A stretch of DNA of 64,000 nt from Stenotrophomonas bentonitica (GCF_013185915.1 NZ_JAAZUH010000001.1:930001-994000), one strand, 5' to 3'. Positions 53,329 to 63,630 are shown, counted from the first letter of the stretch. Numbers and translations: made by a program. The notes: generated by a model not told the origin, from the letters alone.

Positions 53329-54036
53329 TTAACCTCGCGCGGCCCACCAGGTGCGCAGGAGGGTGCGTACCGGCGTCGCTTTGAGCTCCTGCCCATGCGA
53401 CCACGCCTGCTGGCGGGTGCGGGCCAGGGAGGCGTACAGGCGGCGTGGGCGCGGGCCGGCGACGCGGGCCGGCCAGTTCCGCAGCAGCTGCTGGCCCCAG
53501 CGATGGGTGGCATTGCCATCGTCGTCGGCCAGCAACGAACGCGGCACGGCGGCGACGCCGGCTTCGTGCAGGCGCTGGGCCAGGGTCTGCAGCACCACCG
53601 GGGTGGCGACGTCACCGCGCGCCGGGGTCTCGAACATCACCGCTTCCACCGCCGCTACCGCCGCGCCATAGGCCTGCAGCGCGCGTTGGGCCTGGGCCGG
53701 GTCGACCGGCACTGCGCGCGCTTCGATCAGGTCCGGCAGCGTCTGCGCCAGTTCCGCCCATGGTGCGCGCACCGGCTCCAGCATCCGCCCCAGCGGATGC
53801 CGCGAGCGCTGCGCCGACCAGCTGCGCAGTTCTTCGCCCCACCACGCCAGCTTGGCGTCGGCCGGCATCGGGTCGCCGCTGGTGTTGAGGATGTCGTCGA
53901 ATTCCTGCAGCAGCGAGAACCAGGCCACCACCAGGGTGCGCTGGGCTTCCGGCACGAACGGTTCGGCCACCTGCCATTCCGGCCAGCGGGTGCGCCATTT
54001 GTCGAGGAAGCTGTCGAGGGCGGTGGAGGTGGTCAT
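53329..54036 (-). CDS. Squalene/phytoene synthase-like protein, divergent
   Basis: A 235-residue protein. LLQEFDDILNTSGDPMPADA and KLAWWGEELRSWSAQRSRHP resemble the first part of squalene/phytoene synthases (DDI and the LaWWreE motif). The second aspartate-rich motif is not visible and the protein is shorter than true synthases (about 280-300). It may be a non-catalytic relative conserved in Xanthomonadaceae; isoprenoid synthesis is not established. Its ATG overlaps the stop of the upstream phosphatase gene. Confidence 0.7.
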   Translation of the reverse strand: MTTSTALDSFLDKWRTRWPEWQVAEPFVPEAQRTLVVAWFSLLQEFDDILNTSGDPMPADAKLAWWGEELRSWSAQRSRHPLGRMLEPVRAPWAELAQTLPDLIEARAVPVDPAQAQRALQAYGAAVAAVEAVMFETPARGDVATPVVLQTLAQRLHEAGVAAVPRSLLADDDGNATHRWGQQLLRNWPARVAGPRPRRLYASLARTRQQAWSHGQELKATPVRTLLRTWWAARG

Positions 54037-54734
54037 TGCGAGTTCCTTGCCGCCGGCCAGGCGCGCGCATGCTGCAGCTCAGCAGGCTGTTCGACCATGA
54101 CCTCGGCACCCCAGGCCAGCGGGTTGTCTTCGTCAAGGCGATAGCCCCACAGCGCGGCCACCGAGGCCATGCCGGCGGCGTTGGCGGCGACGATGTCGCG
54201 CTCGTCGTCGCCGACGTAGATGCAGGTGCCCGGCGCGATCTGCATGCGCTCGGCGGCGGCCAGCAGCGGCAGCGGATGCGGCTTGCGCTGGGCCAGGGTG
54301 TCGCCACCGATCAGCACCGCGCAGCGGGTTTCCCAGCCCAGCTGCGGCAGGATCAGCCGTGCCAGGTACTCGGGCTTGTTGGTGACGATGCCCCACACGC
54401 AGCCGGCCGCTTCCAGCGCGTCCAGCATGCCGGCCACGCCGTCGAACAGCACCGCGTGCTGGCCGATCAACGCTTCATAGCGTTGCAGGAATTCGGGAAT
54501 CAGCGCATCGCGCGGTGCCTGCTCCAGCTCGGGGAAGGCGACCGAGACCATCGCACGGGCGCCCTTGGACACCACCGGGCGCAGTGCGTCCAGCGTGATC
54601 GGCGCGCGACCGCGCGCGTCCAGCATGGCGTTGGCGGTGGCCAGCATGTCCGGGGCGCTGTCCAGCAGCGTCCCGTCCAGGTCGAACAGCACGGCGGCCG
54701 GGAATGCCGCAGCGGTCGAAGCGATCTCAGACAC
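54033..54734 (-). CDS. gph: Phosphoglycolate phosphatase-type HAD hydrolase Gph
   Basis: A 233-residue HAD phosphatase: [16 protein letters not shown] (nucleophile Asp), [10 protein letters not shown] (Thr), KPHPLPL (Lys) and [17 protein letters not shown] (acidic pair). It removes phosphoglycolate. The GTG start (VSEIAST) overlaps the ubiG 3' end, giving translational coupling, an arrangement common with ubiG in gammaproteobacteria. An upstream in-frame start would lie well inside ubiG. Confidence 0.9.
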   Translation of the reverse strand: MSEIASTAAAFPAAVLFDLDGTLLDSAPDMLATANAMLDARGRAPITLDALRPVVSKGARAMVSVAFPELEQAPRDALIPEFLQRYEALIGQHAVLFDGVAGMLDALEAAGCVWGIVTNKPEYLARLILPQLGWETRCAVLIGGDTLAQRKPHPLPLLAAAERMQIAPGTCIYVGDDERDIVAANAAGMASVAALWGYRLDEDNPLAWGAEVMVEQPAELQHARAWPAARNSQ

Positions 54735-55458
54735 CGGCGCTGTCTTCCGGCTTGACCGCATGGGCCAGGTAGTTGATGTCGGTACGCGAGCTCAAGCGGG
54801 CGCGGTTGCGCCACGGCTCGTAGGCCATGCCGCTGACATCGCGCAGCGTGAAGTCCGCCTCTCGCAGCCACCTGCCCAGCTCGGCCGGCTTGATGAAATC
54901 CTGGTAATGGTGCGTGCCCTTGGGCAGCAGGCGCGCGACGTACTCCGCGCCGACGATGGCCACCGCGAACGCGGCCGGGGTGCGGTTGATGGTGGACAGG
55001 AACAGCTGGCCACCGGGCTTGAGCAGGCGGTGGCAGGCGGCGATGATCGCGCCCGGGTCCGGTACGTGCTCCAGCATTTCCATGCAGGTGACCACGTCGA
55101 AGCTGCCCGGCTGTTCGGCGGCCAGGTCTTCCGCAGCCTGCACGCGGTAGTCCACGCTCACGCCCGACTCCAGCCCGTGCAGGCGCGCCACCTTGACCAG
55201 CTCGGGAGCGAGGTCGATGGCGGTCACGTTGGCACCGGCCTGGGCCAGCGCTTCGCTGAGCAGGCCGCCGCCGCAGCCGATGTCGAGCACGCGCGCGCCG
55301 CGCAGCGGTGCGCGGTCGGCCACGTACTTCAGGCGCACCGGGTTGAGCGCATGCAGCGGCTTCTGCGGGCCGTCGGCGTCCCACCAGCGGTTGGCGAGCG
55401 CGGCGAACTTGTCCAGTTCAGCCTGGTCGAAATTGGTGGAAGCGTGGGGAGCGTTCAT
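54727..55458 (-). CDS. ubiG: Ubiquinone biosynthesis O-methyltransferase UbiG
   Basis: A 243-residue SAM-dependent methyltransferase with [16 protein letters not shown] (SAM), [16 protein letters not shown] and [13 protein letters not shown]. It performs both O-methylations of ubiquinone synthesis. The N-terminal [20 protein letters not shown] is diagnostic. It lies 16 bp after the MTA/SAH deaminase and overlaps gph. Confidence 0.95.
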   Translation of the reverse strand: MNAPHASTNFDQAELDKFAALANRWWDADGPQKPLHALNPVRLKYVADRAPLRGARVLDIGCGGGLLSEALAQAGANVTAIDLAPELVKVARLHGLESGVSVDYRVQAAEDLAAEQPGSFDVVTCMEMLEHVPDPGAIIAACHRLLKPGGQLFLSTINRTPAAFAVAIVGAEYVARLLPKGTHHYQDFIKPAELGRWLREADFTLRDVSGMAYEPWRNRARLSSRTDINYLAHAVKPEDSAGV

Positions 55459-55474
55459 GGGGGTCCTCAAACGT

Positions 55475-56815
55475 TTAGCGGACGTGGCGGATTCGCTCGC
55501 GCCACTGGCGGGCGTTGGCCACGAGGGCGGCAGTGTCCATGCCGACCAGCTCGCGCTGGACCAGCTTGGGCTGCCCGGCGATCCACACGTCGCTGACCTG
55601 GTGGCGGCCGGCGGCGTACACCAGCTGCGAGAGCACGTGGTGCAGCGGCTGGGTTTCCAGCGCCGACAGGTCCACGCAGACCAGGTCGGCCTGCTTGCCC
55701 ACTTCGATCGAGCCGATGCGGTCGCCGAAGCCCAGCGCGCGGGCGCCGCCCAGGGTAGCCGCACGCAGCGTGGTCGCCGCGTCCAGCGCGGTGGCGTCGT
55801 TGGCCACAGCCTTGGCCAGGATCGCCGCGGTGCGGTTCTCGCTGAACATGTCCAGGTCGTTGTTGCTGGCGCAGCCGTCGGTGCCGATCGCCAGGTTGAC
55901 CCCGGCGCGCTGCAACGCGCAGGCCGGGCAGAAGCCGGAGGCCAGCTTCAGGTTGGATTCGGGGCAATGCACCACGCTGACGCCGCGCTCGGCGCACAGG
56001 TGGATTTCCGCTTCGGTGAGCTGGGTCATGTGCACCGCGATCAGGCGGTCGTTGACCAGGCCGAGGCGGTCCAGGCGCGCCAGCGGGCGCTGGCCGTGCA
56101 GCTTGATCGAGTCGCTGATCTCCTGCGCGGTTTCATGCGTGTGCAGGTGCACCTGCATGTCCAGCTGGTCGGACAGCATGCGCACGCGTTCGAAGTTGGC
56201 GTCGTTGACGGTGTACGGCGCGTGCGGGGCGAACGAGGTGCCGATCAGCGGGTCGTTGCGCCACTGGTCGTGCAGTTCGCCGGCCTTGGCGAAGTACTCG
56301 TCGTCGCTCTTGGCCCAGGCGGTGGGGAAATCGATGATCACCGCGCCGACCAGCGCACGGAACCCGTGCTGCTTGTACACGGCGGCCTGGACGTCGGCGA
56401 AGAAGTAGTTTTCGTTGGCGCAGGTGGTGCCACCGCGCAGCATTTCGGCAATCGCCAACGTGGTGCCGTCGGCGACGAATTCGGGGCCGATCACCGCCGC
56501 TTCCACCGGCCAGATGTGCTGCTGCAGCCAAACCATCAGCGGCAGGTCGTCGGCAACGCCGCGCAGCAGGGTCATCGGGTTGTGGGTGTGCGCGTTGACC
56601 AGGCCCGGCATCAGCGCCGCGTCCGGGCGCGAGACGGTCTGCTTCGGGGCGAAGCGCGCGCGCGCTTCGGCACGCGGCAGGATCGCGACGATTTCGCTGC
56701 CGCGCACGGCCACGGCATGGTCTTCCAGCACCACCGCATGCGGTTCGATCGGGACCACGTAGCCGGCTTCGATCAGCAGGTCACAGGGTTCGGGAATGCG
56801 GGGGGTGTCGGTCAT
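55475..56815 (-). CDS. mtaD: 5-methylthioadenosine/S-adenosylhomocysteine deaminase
   Basis: A 446-residue TRZ/ATZ-type amidohydrolase. Zinc ligands and catalytic residues are in [36 protein letters not shown] and [12 protein letters not shown]. Related Pseudomonas enzymes deaminate MTA and SAH and sit beside ubiG and gph, as here, which fits removal of the by-product of the UbiG methylation. Substrate is inferred. The start is [10 protein letters not shown]; an upstream in-frame start is REP-derived. Confidence 0.87.
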   Translation of the reverse strand: MTDTPRIPEPCDLLIEAGYVVPIEPHAVVLEDHAVAVRGSEIVAILPRAEARARFAPKQTVSRPDAALMPGLVNAHTHNPMTLLRGVADDLPLMVWLQQHIWPVEAAVIGPEFVADGTTLAIAEMLRGGTTCANENYFFADVQAAVYKQHGFRALVGAVIIDFPTAWAKSDDEYFAKAGELHDQWRNDPLIGTSFAPHAPYTVNDANFERVRMLSDQLDMQVHLHTHETAQEISDSIKLHGQRPLARLDRLGLVNDRLIAVHMTQLTEAEIHLCAERGVSVVHCPESNLKLASGFCPACALQRAGVNLAIGTDGCASNNDLDMFSENRTAAILAKAVANDATALDAATTLRAATLGGARALGFGDRIGSIEVGKQADLVCVDLSALETQPLHHVLSQLVYAAGRHQVSDVWIAGQPKLVQRELVGMDTAALVANARQWRERIRHVR

Positions 56816-56848
56816 GCGGGCTCGCTTTTTCGATGAATCATTACGACA

Positions 56849-56893
56849 GCGCCGGGCCAAGCCCGGCGCCGCCGACATTCGACCGGGGTCGAA
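56849..56893. repeat. REP palindrome and ATTCGACC dyad between efp and mtaD
   Basis: GCGCCGGGC-CAA-GCCCGGCGC at 56849-56869, then ATTCGACC/GGGGTCGAAT at about 56876-56893 touching the efp stop. The second dyad shares the GGGGTCGAATT core with the leader repeats at 3280 and 4926. Confidence 0.65.
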
Positions 56894-57463
56894 TTATTTC
56901 GCAGCGCGTGCGGAGTATTCGCCCGAGCGGGTGTCGACCTTGATGATTTCATCCTGGTTGACGAACAGCGGCACGCGGACCACGGCGCCGGTTTCCAGGG
57001 TGGCCGGCTTGCCGCCGCCGCCGGAGGTGTCGCCACGGACGCCCGGGTCGGTTTCGGTGATCTTCAGTTCCACGAAGTTCGGCGGCTGCACGAAGATCGG
57101 CTCGCCGTTCCACAGGGTGACGATGCAGGACTCTTCGCCCTTCAGCCACTTGTCGGCGCCGCCCATGCCGGCCTTGGTGGCCTGGACCTGCTCGAAGGAC
57201 TCCGGGTCCATGAAGTGCCAGTACTCGCCGTCGGTGTACATGTAGTTCATGTTGGTGTCGACAACGTCGGCCTTCTCCACGTCATCGGTCGCCTTCATGG
57301 TCATTTCGACCACGCGGCCCGACTTGATGAAGCGGTACTTCATACGGGTGAAGGCCTGGCCCTTGCCCGGCTTGACGTACTCGGTCTCGGTGATGACCGC
57401 CGGTTCATTGTTGACCAGGATCTTCATCCCGTTCTTGACGTCGTTCATGCCAACAGTGGCCAT
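56894..57463 (-). CDS. efp: Elongation factor P
   Basis: A 189-residue three-domain beta protein. The modified lysine is in the loop [10 protein letters not shown] near position 34; [17 protein letters not shown] and the C-terminal [18 protein letters not shown] match EF-P. It relieves ribosome stalling at polyproline. The gene is divergent from epmB, whose product modifies it; the two starts are 94 bp apart. An epmA gene is not in this window. Confidence 0.97.
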   Translation of the reverse strand: MATVGMNDVKNGMKILVNNEPAVITETEYVKPGKGQAFTRMKYRFIKSGRVVEMTMKATDDVEKADVVDTNMNYMYTDGEYWHFMDPESFEQVQATKAGMGGADKWLKGEESCIVTLWNGEPIFVQPPNFVELKITETDPGVRGDTSGGGGKPATLETGAVVRVPLFVNQDEIIKVDTRSGEYSARAAK

Positions 57464-57556
57464 GCTGAAACTCCTGAATGGGCAAACGCCGCGCGGGCGC
57501 GGCGAGCCGGATAGAATGGAAAGGCTTTCCCTATGATAACCGCAGGCCCCCATTCC

Positions 57557-58561
57557 ATGCAGCTTTCCGCCACGCCCCTGCCCACCCCCGTCCGCTGGCA
57601 GCAGCTGTGGCGCGAGGCGGTCCGCGACCCGCGCGCCCTGCTGGAACAGCTGGGGCTGGACCCGGACGCGCTGCCGCTGTCGGGTGAGGCCGCCGCACAG
57701 TTCGCGCTGCGGGTGCCGCAGGGCTTCATTGCCCGGATGCGCAAGGGCGACCGCCACGACCCGCTGCTGCGCCAGGTGCTGCCGGTGACCGACGAGCTGC
57801 AGCACGCGCCCGGCTTCACCCTGGACGCGGTGGGCGACGGGCTGGCGCGCAAGGCCACCGGGGTGATCCAGAAGTACCACGGCCGCGCCCTGCTGGTGAC
57901 CACCGGCAGCTGCGCGATCAACTGCCGTTACTGCTTCCGCCGCCATTTCGACTACGGCACCGAGAACGCGGCCCGCGAGGGCTGGCGCGAGGCGGTGGAC
58001 GCCATCGGCCAGGACCCGGGGATCGACGAGGTGATCCTGTCCGGCGGCGACCCGCTGTCGCTGGCCACCCACAAGCTGGTCGAGCTGACCCAGGCGCTGA
58101 AGCAGATTCCGCACCTGCGCCGGCTGCGCATCCACAGCCGCCTGCCGGTGGTGCTGCCCGAACGCGTGGATGACGAGCTGGTGCAGTGGATCGCCGGGCT
58201 GCCGTGGCCGGTGGCGTTCGTGATCCACGCCAACCACGCCAATGAGTTCGATGGCGCGGTGGATGCGGCGATGGCGCGCCTGCGCGCCGCCGGCGCCACC
58301 CTGCTCAACCAGGCGGTGCTGCTGCGCGGGGTGAATGATTCGCTGCAGGCGCTGCAGGACCTGAGCGAGCGCAGTTTTGCTGCGGGCGTGCTGCCGTATT
58401 ACCTGTACCAGGTGGACCGGGTGCAGGGCGTGGCGCATTTCGAGGTGGACGACGACACGGCCAAGGCGCTCCACGCGCAGCTGACCGCGCGGTTGTCGGG
58501 TTATCTGGTGCCGAAATTGGTGCGGGAAATTTCCGGGGATGCGAGCAAACGCCCCGTGTAA
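57557..58561 (+). CDS. epmB: EF-P (R)-beta-lysine synthase EpmB (lysine 2,3-aminomutase-like)
   Basis: A 334-residue radical-SAM enzyme. The cluster motif is [24 protein letters not shown] and [15 protein letters not shown] are family traits, and the PLP lysine is near [12 protein letters not shown]. It converts lysine to beta-lysine for EF-P modification. It is shorter than fermentative lysine 2,3-aminomutases, as usual for EpmB. The start MQLSATP is preferred over one eight codons upstream. Confidence 0.94.
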   Translation: MQLSATPLPTPVRWQQLWREAVRDPRALLEQLGLDPDALPLSGEAAAQFALRVPQGFIARMRKGDRHDPLLRQVLPVTDELQHAPGFTLDAVGDGLARKATGVIQKYHGRALLVTTGSCAINCRYCFRRHFDYGTENAAREGWREAVDAIGQDPGIDEVILSGGDPLSLATHKLVELTQALKQIPHLRRLRIHSRLPVVLPERVDDELVQWIAGLPWPVAFVIHANHANEFDGAVDAAMARLRAAGATLLNQAVLLRGVNDSLQALQDLSERSFAAGVLPYYLYQVDRVQGVAHFEVDDDTAKALHAQLTARLSGYLVPKLVREISGDASKRPV

Positions 58562-58570
58562 CCGGGCGCA

Positions 58571-60697
58571 TCAACGCCCGGATTCAATCATCTCCACGAC
58601 CTCGGTCGCGGTGATCGGCACGCTCAGCCAATAGCCCTGCGCCAGGTCGCAGCCGCGCTGGCTCAGCAGGTCGAACTGCACTTCCTGTTCGATACCCTCG
58701 GCCACCACCGTGATGCCCAGTGCATGCGCCATGGCGATGATCGCGGTGGTCAGGGCCAGGTCGTCCGGGTCGCGCTGCATGTCGGCGACGAAGCTCTTGT
58801 CGATCTTCACCCCGTCCACCGGTACCTGGCGCAGGTGGCTCAGGCCGGAGAAACCGGTGCCGAAGTCGTCCAGCCATACCTTCACGCCGGTGCGGTGCAG
58901 CTTGTCCAGCAGCGCCGCGGCCAGCATTTCATCGCCGATCACCGCCGTTTCGGTCAGCTCCAGGTGCAGGCGCGAGGCCGGCAGGCCGGTGTCGCGCAGG
59001 CAGTCGGCCACCAGGGCGGGCAGCTCGCCGCCGCGCAGCTGGCGCGGCGACACGTTGACCGAGACGAACATGCCTTCGCCGTCGACCGAATGCGGCCACT
59101 GCACCGCCTCCATGCACGCCGCACGCAGCACCTTGGGCCCGATCACTTCGATCAGGCCGCTCTGCTCGGCCACTTCGATGAATACCGACGGCGGAATGGT
59201 GCCCAGGGTCGGGTGCTGCCAGCGCAGCAGCACTTCCACCCCGACCATGCGGCGGTCGCGGGTGCGGAAGATCGGCTGGTAGACCAGGCGCAGCTCGCCG
59301 CGCTCCCAGGCGCCGCGCAGCTCCTGCTCCATGTGCACGCGGCGCTCCACCGCATGGTCCATGGCCCGGCTGTAGTAGCGGTAACAGTTCTTGCCGGCGA
59401 CCTTGGCCTGGTACATGGCGATGTCGCCATTCTTCAGCAGGGTGGTGGCGTCGGCGGCATCGTCGGGGAACAGGGTCACGCCGATCGAGGTGCCCAGGAA
59501 CAGCTCCCTGCCCTGCACCACCAGCGGCTTGCTCAGTTCGCGCACCAGCAGTTCGGCCAGCTGGCGTGCCCCGGCGGCAACGTCGCCGTCGCCGATCAGG
59601 ATCACGAACTCGTCGCCGCCAAACCGCGCCAGCAGCGCTTCGTCGCCACCGGCCTGTGCCACCGCCGCGCTGATGCGCTGCGCGAACTGCAGCAGCGCTT
59701 CGTCGCCGGCCTCGTGGCCCAGGGTGTCGTTGACCCGCTTGAAGTCGTCCATGTCGGCGAACAGGAGGCCGAGGCGGTGCCCGGAGGCGCGCGCGGCCAT
59801 CAGCCGGTGGTCCAGCGCCTCACGGAACGCCAGCCGGTTGGTCAGCCCGGTCAGGGCGTCGGTGTAGGCCATGTGCCGCACTTCGCGGTCATGCCGGGCA
59901 ATCGCTTCGCTCATTCGGCCGAAGGCGCGGACCAGCTCGCCTACTTCGTCCTGGCGGCTGTTGTGGCTGAGCTGCGGGCGGTAGTCGCCGGCCTCGATCT
60001 GGCGCGCCGCTGCGGCCAGGCCACGGATCGGCGCGACCAGGGTGCGCTGCACGTAGACGATGACCATCGCACCGATCACCAGCAGCAGGCCGAGCATCAG
60101 CAGCAGCCAGCCCAGGTGGCGCTTGCCGACCTGCTGCAGGCGCTCGCCCAGGGTGGTGTTGGCGCGCTGCTCCATCGCCTGCACGTCGTCCAGCGCCATG
60201 CCGACGCGGACCCCGCCGATGCGCTGGTTGCCGACCATGATCGGCATCGCGTTGTCGAGCACCTTGGGCGATTCCTGCACCACCAGCTTGCGCGCGGCCA
60301 CCGCACCGGGTGCCAGCGGGTCCTGCATGGTCTTGCCGAAGTCGATCACTTCGGTGCTGCCGTCGTGGATCAGCTTGCCGTCTTCGTCGAACACCAGCAC
60401 ATAGCGCACCACCTGCTGCCGCGAGGTATTGCGCACCAGCGCACCGACCTGGGCCAGGTCGTTGTAATAGAGTGGATTGGCCAGCGCGTCGGACAGCTCG
60501 CGCGCCAGGGCCTCGCCCCGGCTGCGCACGCTTCGGTCGAACAGCTCATGGATGACGCTGCCGCTGAGGCTCTTGACCTCATCCTGCATCGCCGCCTGGC
60601 GCCCCAGCACCACGGCCACGATCGCCACCACCACCACCATCGCCCCGCCCATCGCCAACACGAAACGGGACTGCATTCCGGAACCCAACGGCCTCAT
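58571..60697 (-). CDS. Membrane receptor GGDEF-EAL protein (cyclic di-GMP turnover)
   Basis: A 708-residue protein. Two transmembrane helices (about 10-31 and 195-217) flank a periplasmic sensor of about 160 residues, then HAMP (about 215-270). The GGDEF domain (about 280-440) keeps ARFGGDEFVIL. The EAL domain (about 455-700) reads EVL at the signature but keeps SVNVSPRQLR, HLELTETAV, WLDDFGTGFSGL, KIDKSFV and VVAEGIE. It may therefore make or break cyclic di-GMP. The ATG overlaps the PhnD-like stop, so the two are coupled. The visible EAL residues suggest active phosphodiesterase; direction of action is unknown. Confidence 0.9.
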   Translation of the reverse strand: MRPLGSGMQSRFVLAMGGAMVVVVAIVAVVLGRQAAMQDEVKSLSGSVIHELFDRSVRSRGEALARELSDALANPLYYNDLAQVGALVRNTSRQQVVRYVLVFDEDGKLIHDGSTEVIDFGKTMQDPLAPGAVAARKLVVQESPKVLDNAMPIMVGNQRIGGVRVGMALDDVQAMEQRANTTLGERLQQVGKRHLGWLLLMLGLLLVIGAMVIVYVQRTLVAPIRGLAAAARQIEAGDYRPQLSHNSRQDEVGELVRAFGRMSEAIARHDREVRHMAYTDALTGLTNRLAFREALDHRLMAARASGHRLGLLFADMDDFKRVNDTLGHEAGDEALLQFAQRISAAVAQAGGDEALLARFGGDEFVILIGDGDVAAGARQLAELLVRELSKPLVVQGRELFLGTSIGVTLFPDDAADATTLLKNGDIAMYQAKVAGKNCYRYYSRAMDHAVERRVHMEQELRGAWERGELRLVYQPIFRTRDRRMVGVEVLLRWQHPTLGTIPPSVFIEVAEQSGLIEVIGPKVLRAACMEAVQWPHSVDGEGMFVSVNVSPRQLRGGELPALVADCLRDTGLPASRLHLELTETAVIGDEMLAAALLDKLHRTGVKVWLDDFGTGFSGLSHLRQVPVDGVKIDKSFVADMQRDPDDLALTTAIIAMAHALGITVVAEGIEQEVQFDLLSQRGCDLAQGYWLSVPITATEVVEMIESGR

Positions 60698-61623
60698 TCC
60701 ACTTCCATCCGCACGCGTGTAAGACCCTGTTTCAATTCATCCAAACGGTGCTGCATCTGCGCATCGACCCGATGGAACCCGGACGTACCAAAAAACTTTT
60801 CCAGCGCGTCCTGCGCCTGCGGATCCGAAGCGGCATCCAGCAACACCTGCTGCAACCGGTCGCGCACCTTCGGGTCCAGCCCCGATCGCACCACTTCCAC
60901 TGCACGCGGGTACGGCTCGGTGCGGAGGATGACGCGGAAATCCCGCCGGAACGTGGCCGGGATGCGGTGTTCGTCCGTCCAGTCGACGCTGCTCACGGCA
61001 CCGGCGTCGACCACCCCCTTGTGCACGTAGGTGGCGATGTTCGCCTCCGAGCGCGCGAACACGTAGCCCACGGTGTCCGGTGCGGCCGCGTCGCGCGCGG
61101 ACAACAGGATCTCCGGGGTCAGTCCGTTCTGCAACAGGGTCATCACCGGTACCAGGTAGGCGCTGGTGGAGGCCACGTTCTGCAGGGCCAGGGTGTGGCC
61201 CTTGAGGTCGGACAGCGAGGTGATGGGGCTGTCGCGGCGCACGAAGAACACGGTCTGGTAGTCGCGCACGCCGCTGCGTTCGGTCAGCAGCAGCGGCTGG
61301 GCGCCACTGCGCAGGCCCAAGGCCACGGCAGTGCCGGCGGTTTCCGTGACCCAGTCGACCCGGCCACGGCGCAGGTAGCTGGCCATCTGCTGCGCATCCG
61401 GTGCCATCAGGATGCGGCCTTCGGTGATGCCGACGTCGCGCATGCGCGGGACGACGTAGTCGAGCAGGGGTTGCAGTTGCGCATAGTGTGACTTGGGATT
61501 GTCGCTGATCCGGCCCAGTACGAGGACGTTGTCAGGGCCGGCGGCTGCGGTACCGGCCATCAATATGATGCCCAGACACAGCAACCCTCCCTGCAACAGC
61601 CATCGCAGAACCGGCAATCCCAT
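60694..61623 (-). CDS. PhnD-like periplasmic substrate-binding protein
   Basis: A 309-residue protein with a signal peptide (ending GTAAAGPDN) and the PhnD/phosphonate-binding fold: YAQLQPLLDYVVPRM, SLSDLKGHTLALQNVASTSA and VVDAGAVSSVDW. No ABC permease or ATPase is adjacent. It overlaps the GGDEF-EAL gene by 4 bp, so it may act as the ligand-sensing half of that receptor rather than in transport. The start MGLPVLRW with GGGGGAG is preferred over one eight codons upstream. The ligand is unknown. Confidence 0.83.
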   Translation of the reverse strand: MGLPVLRWLLQGGLLCLGIILMAGTAAAGPDNVLVLGRISDNPKSHYAQLQPLLDYVVPRMRDVGITEGRILMAPDAQQMASYLRRGRVDWVTETAGTAVALGLRSGAQPLLLTERSGVRDYQTVFFVRRDSPITSLSDLKGHTLALQNVASTSAYLVPVMTLLQNGLTPEILLSARDAAAPDTVGYVFARSEANIATYVHKGVVDAGAVSSVDWTDEHRIPATFRRDFRVILRTEPYPRAVEVVRSGLDPKVRDRLQQVLLDAASDPQAQDALEKFFGTSGFHRVDAQMQHRLDELKQGLTRVRMEVE

Positions 61624-61679
61624 TCGCTCCCCCCAAGGAATGGCCACAGCCTACCCGAAAAAGTGAGACGTGCGTCAGG

Positions 61680-62450
61680 TCATTCGGGCTTGGCGTTCGC
61701 CAGGCGGGCCATCCGCTGGGCATCGGCAAGGATGCCGCGCAGCAGCCGCACTTCCTGTTCGCTGAGTTCAGAACGCAGGAACAGGCGGCGCAGCTTGCGC
61801 ATGGCCGAGTCCGGGGCGCGGCCCTTGTGGAAGTCGATCTCGTCCAGGGTCTGGCCGAGCTGGCCGAACAGGCCTTCGACCTGGGCATGGCTGGCCGGCT
61901 GTTCACGGTGTTCAGGATCGGCCGGGGCGGCGGCTTCGACCCCGCCGAGGCTGGCCATGCGCAGTTCGTAGGCCAACACCTGCACGGCGGCGGCCAGGTT
62001 CAGCGAGCTGAACTCCGGATTGGAGGGAATGTGCACGGCCAGGTGGCACAGCTGCAGTTCTTCGTTGGTCAGGCCAGTGCGTTCGCGGCCGAACACGAAG
62101 GCGACCTCGCCTTCTTCTTCGGCGGCCTTGGCCAGTCCGCGCTGGGCGGCCACGGCGGGCAGCAGCTCTTCGAGCTGGACCCGGCGGGCACGGGCGGTGC
62201 AGCCCAGCACCAGCCGGCAGTCAGCCACGGCTTCGGCGAGGGTGGCGACCACGGGGGCGTCGCCGAGCACGTCCTCGGCGCCGGCCGAGCGGCGGAAGGC
62301 CTCTTCGTCCAGGGGTTTTTCGGGCGCGACCAGCACCAGCCGGCCCAGCCCCATGGTCTTCATGGCACGGGCGGCGGCGCCCATGTTGCCGGGGTGCTGG
62401 GTGCCCACGAGGACGAAACGGATGCGGGATTGAGCGGATTCTGAAGACAT
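61680..62450 (-). CDS. trmJ: tRNA (cytidine/uridine-2'-O-)-methyltransferase TrmJ
   Basis: A 256-residue SPOUT methyltransferase: VGTQHPGNMGAAARAMKTMG, FVFGRERTGLTNEEL and IPSNPEFSSLNLAAAVQVLA form the knotted SAM site, and a C-terminal helical extension follows. It methylates position 32 of tRNAs. The start MSSESAQS follows a weak ribosome site. It is divergent from suhB, as is common in gammaproteobacteria. Confidence 0.92.
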   Translation of the reverse strand: MSSESAQSRIRFVLVGTQHPGNMGAAARAMKTMGLGRLVLVAPEKPLDEEAFRRSAGAEDVLGDAPVVATLAEAVADCRLVLGCTARARRVQLEELLPAVAAQRGLAKAAEEEGEVAFVFGRERTGLTNEELQLCHLAVHIPSNPEFSSLNLAAAVQVLAYELRMASLGGVEAAAPADPEHREQPASHAQVEGLFGQLGQTLDEIDFHKGRAPDSAMRKLRRLFLRSELSEQEVRLLRGILADAQRMARLANAKPE

Positions 62451-62570
62451 GAACAGGCCAAACGCGAGCAGGACAGTCACAAATGGTAAACTGTGCGACC
62501 GGCCTTTGCGCCGGAACCGCTCTTTTCCCCCGCCAGTACCCCATCTCTGCCTTTCCGGGAGCTTTTCGCC

Positions 62571-63398
62571 ATGCAGAAACCCGCCGTCACCGTCATGGTC
62601 AAGGCCGCCCGCCTCGCCGGCAACGTCCTGTTGCGCAACATCAACAAGCTGGAGGCGTTGAACGTCGTCCAGAAGGGGCGCATGGACTACGCGAGTGAAG
62701 TCGATGCGGATGCGGAAAAGGTCATCGTCAAGGAACTGAAGCGCGCCTACCCGGATTACGGGATCATGGCCGAAGAAAGCGGCGTGACGGCGGTGAACCG
62801 TTACATGTGGGTGATCGACCCGCTGGACGGCACCAGCAACTACCTGCGTGGCTTCCCGCACTACTGCGTGTCGATCGCCCTGGTGGAAAACGGCGAGCCG
62901 ATCGACGCGGTGATTTTCGACCCGCTCCGCAATGAACTGTTCACTGCCAGCCGTGGCGCCGGCGCCGTGCTGAACGACCGCCGCATCCGGGTGACCGACC
63001 GCAAGGACATGGAAGGGGCGATGATCCACACGGGCTTCGCGCCGCGCGAGCGCAGCCGCACCAGCAGCCAGCTGAAGGCGATCGACGCGCTGCTGGTGCA
63101 CGCCGAAGACGTCCGCCGCACCGGTTCGGCCGCGCTGGACCTGGCCTACGTGGCCTGCGGCCGTGCTGATGCTTATTTCGAAGCCGGCGTGAAGGCGTGG
63201 GACATCGCCGCCGGCGTACTGCTGGTCCGCGAAGCCGGTGGTCGTGTCTGCGACTTCAAGGGCGCCACCCCGGCCCGCATGGACAGCCGCGGCCCGGAAA
63301 CCCAGCAGATCGTGGCTGGCAACGTGAAGAACACCGATGTGCTGCAGAAGGTGCTGGTCAACACCGGCTATGCAGCAGAGTTCGACGCGAAGTTCTGA
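62571..63398 (+). CDS. suhB: Inositol-1-monophosphatase family protein SuhB
   Basis: A 275-residue Mg-dependent phosphatase: [28 protein letters not shown] and [16 protein letters not shown] carry the metal-binding acidic residues. In E. coli SuhB also acts in rRNA antitermination with NusA. A GGGAGC site precedes the ATG. A strong terminator follows at 63418. Confidence 0.95.
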   Translation: MQKPAVTVMVKAARLAGNVLLRNINKLEALNVVQKGRMDYASEVDADAEKVIVKELKRAYPDYGIMAEESGVTAVNRYMWVIDPLDGTSNYLRGFPHYCVSIALVENGEPIDAVIFDPLRNELFTASRGAGAVLNDRRIRVTDRKDMEGAMIHTGFAPRERSRTSSQLKAIDALLVHAEDVRRTGSAALDLAYVACGRADAYFEAGVKAWDIAAGVLLVREAGGRVCDFKGATPARMDSRGPETQQIVAGNVKNTDVLQKVLVNTGYAAEFDAKF

Positions 63399-63417
63399 TC
63401 GGTTTGAAATGATCTTC

Positions 63418-63451
63418 CAACAACGGCGCCTTTGGGCGCCGTTGTTGTTTT
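63418..63451 (+). terminator. Rho-independent terminator of suhB
   Basis: AACAACGGCGCC-TTTG-GGCGCCGTTGTT followed by GTTTTT: 12-bp perfect stem. Confidence 0.92.
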
Positions 63452-63462
63452 TGGGTCCCGCC

Positions 63463-63488
63463 GGTAGAGCCGGGCTCTGCCCGGCTGC
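63463..63488. repeat. REP element
   Basis: GGTAGAGCCGGGCTCTGCCC followed by GGCTGC, same family as 48922-48947. Confidence 0.8.
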
Positions 63489-63581
63489 TGGACTCTGCGC
63501 GAACAGCCGGCGCCTCAATGCCACGTGCAGGGGCGGCCGCCGGGCAGCCCCCATACATGGTCGTGTGCGGTTGGGAACGGC

Positions 63582-63604
63582 GGACACGCATGGCGTGTCA
63601 CTAC
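63582..63604. repeat. REP element
   Basis: GGACACGCATGGCGTGTC with CACTAC tail, same family as the pair at 19134-19243. Confidence 0.8.
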
Positions 63605-63630
63605 GCGGGTGGTCCGTCGGCGTAGTTGGG

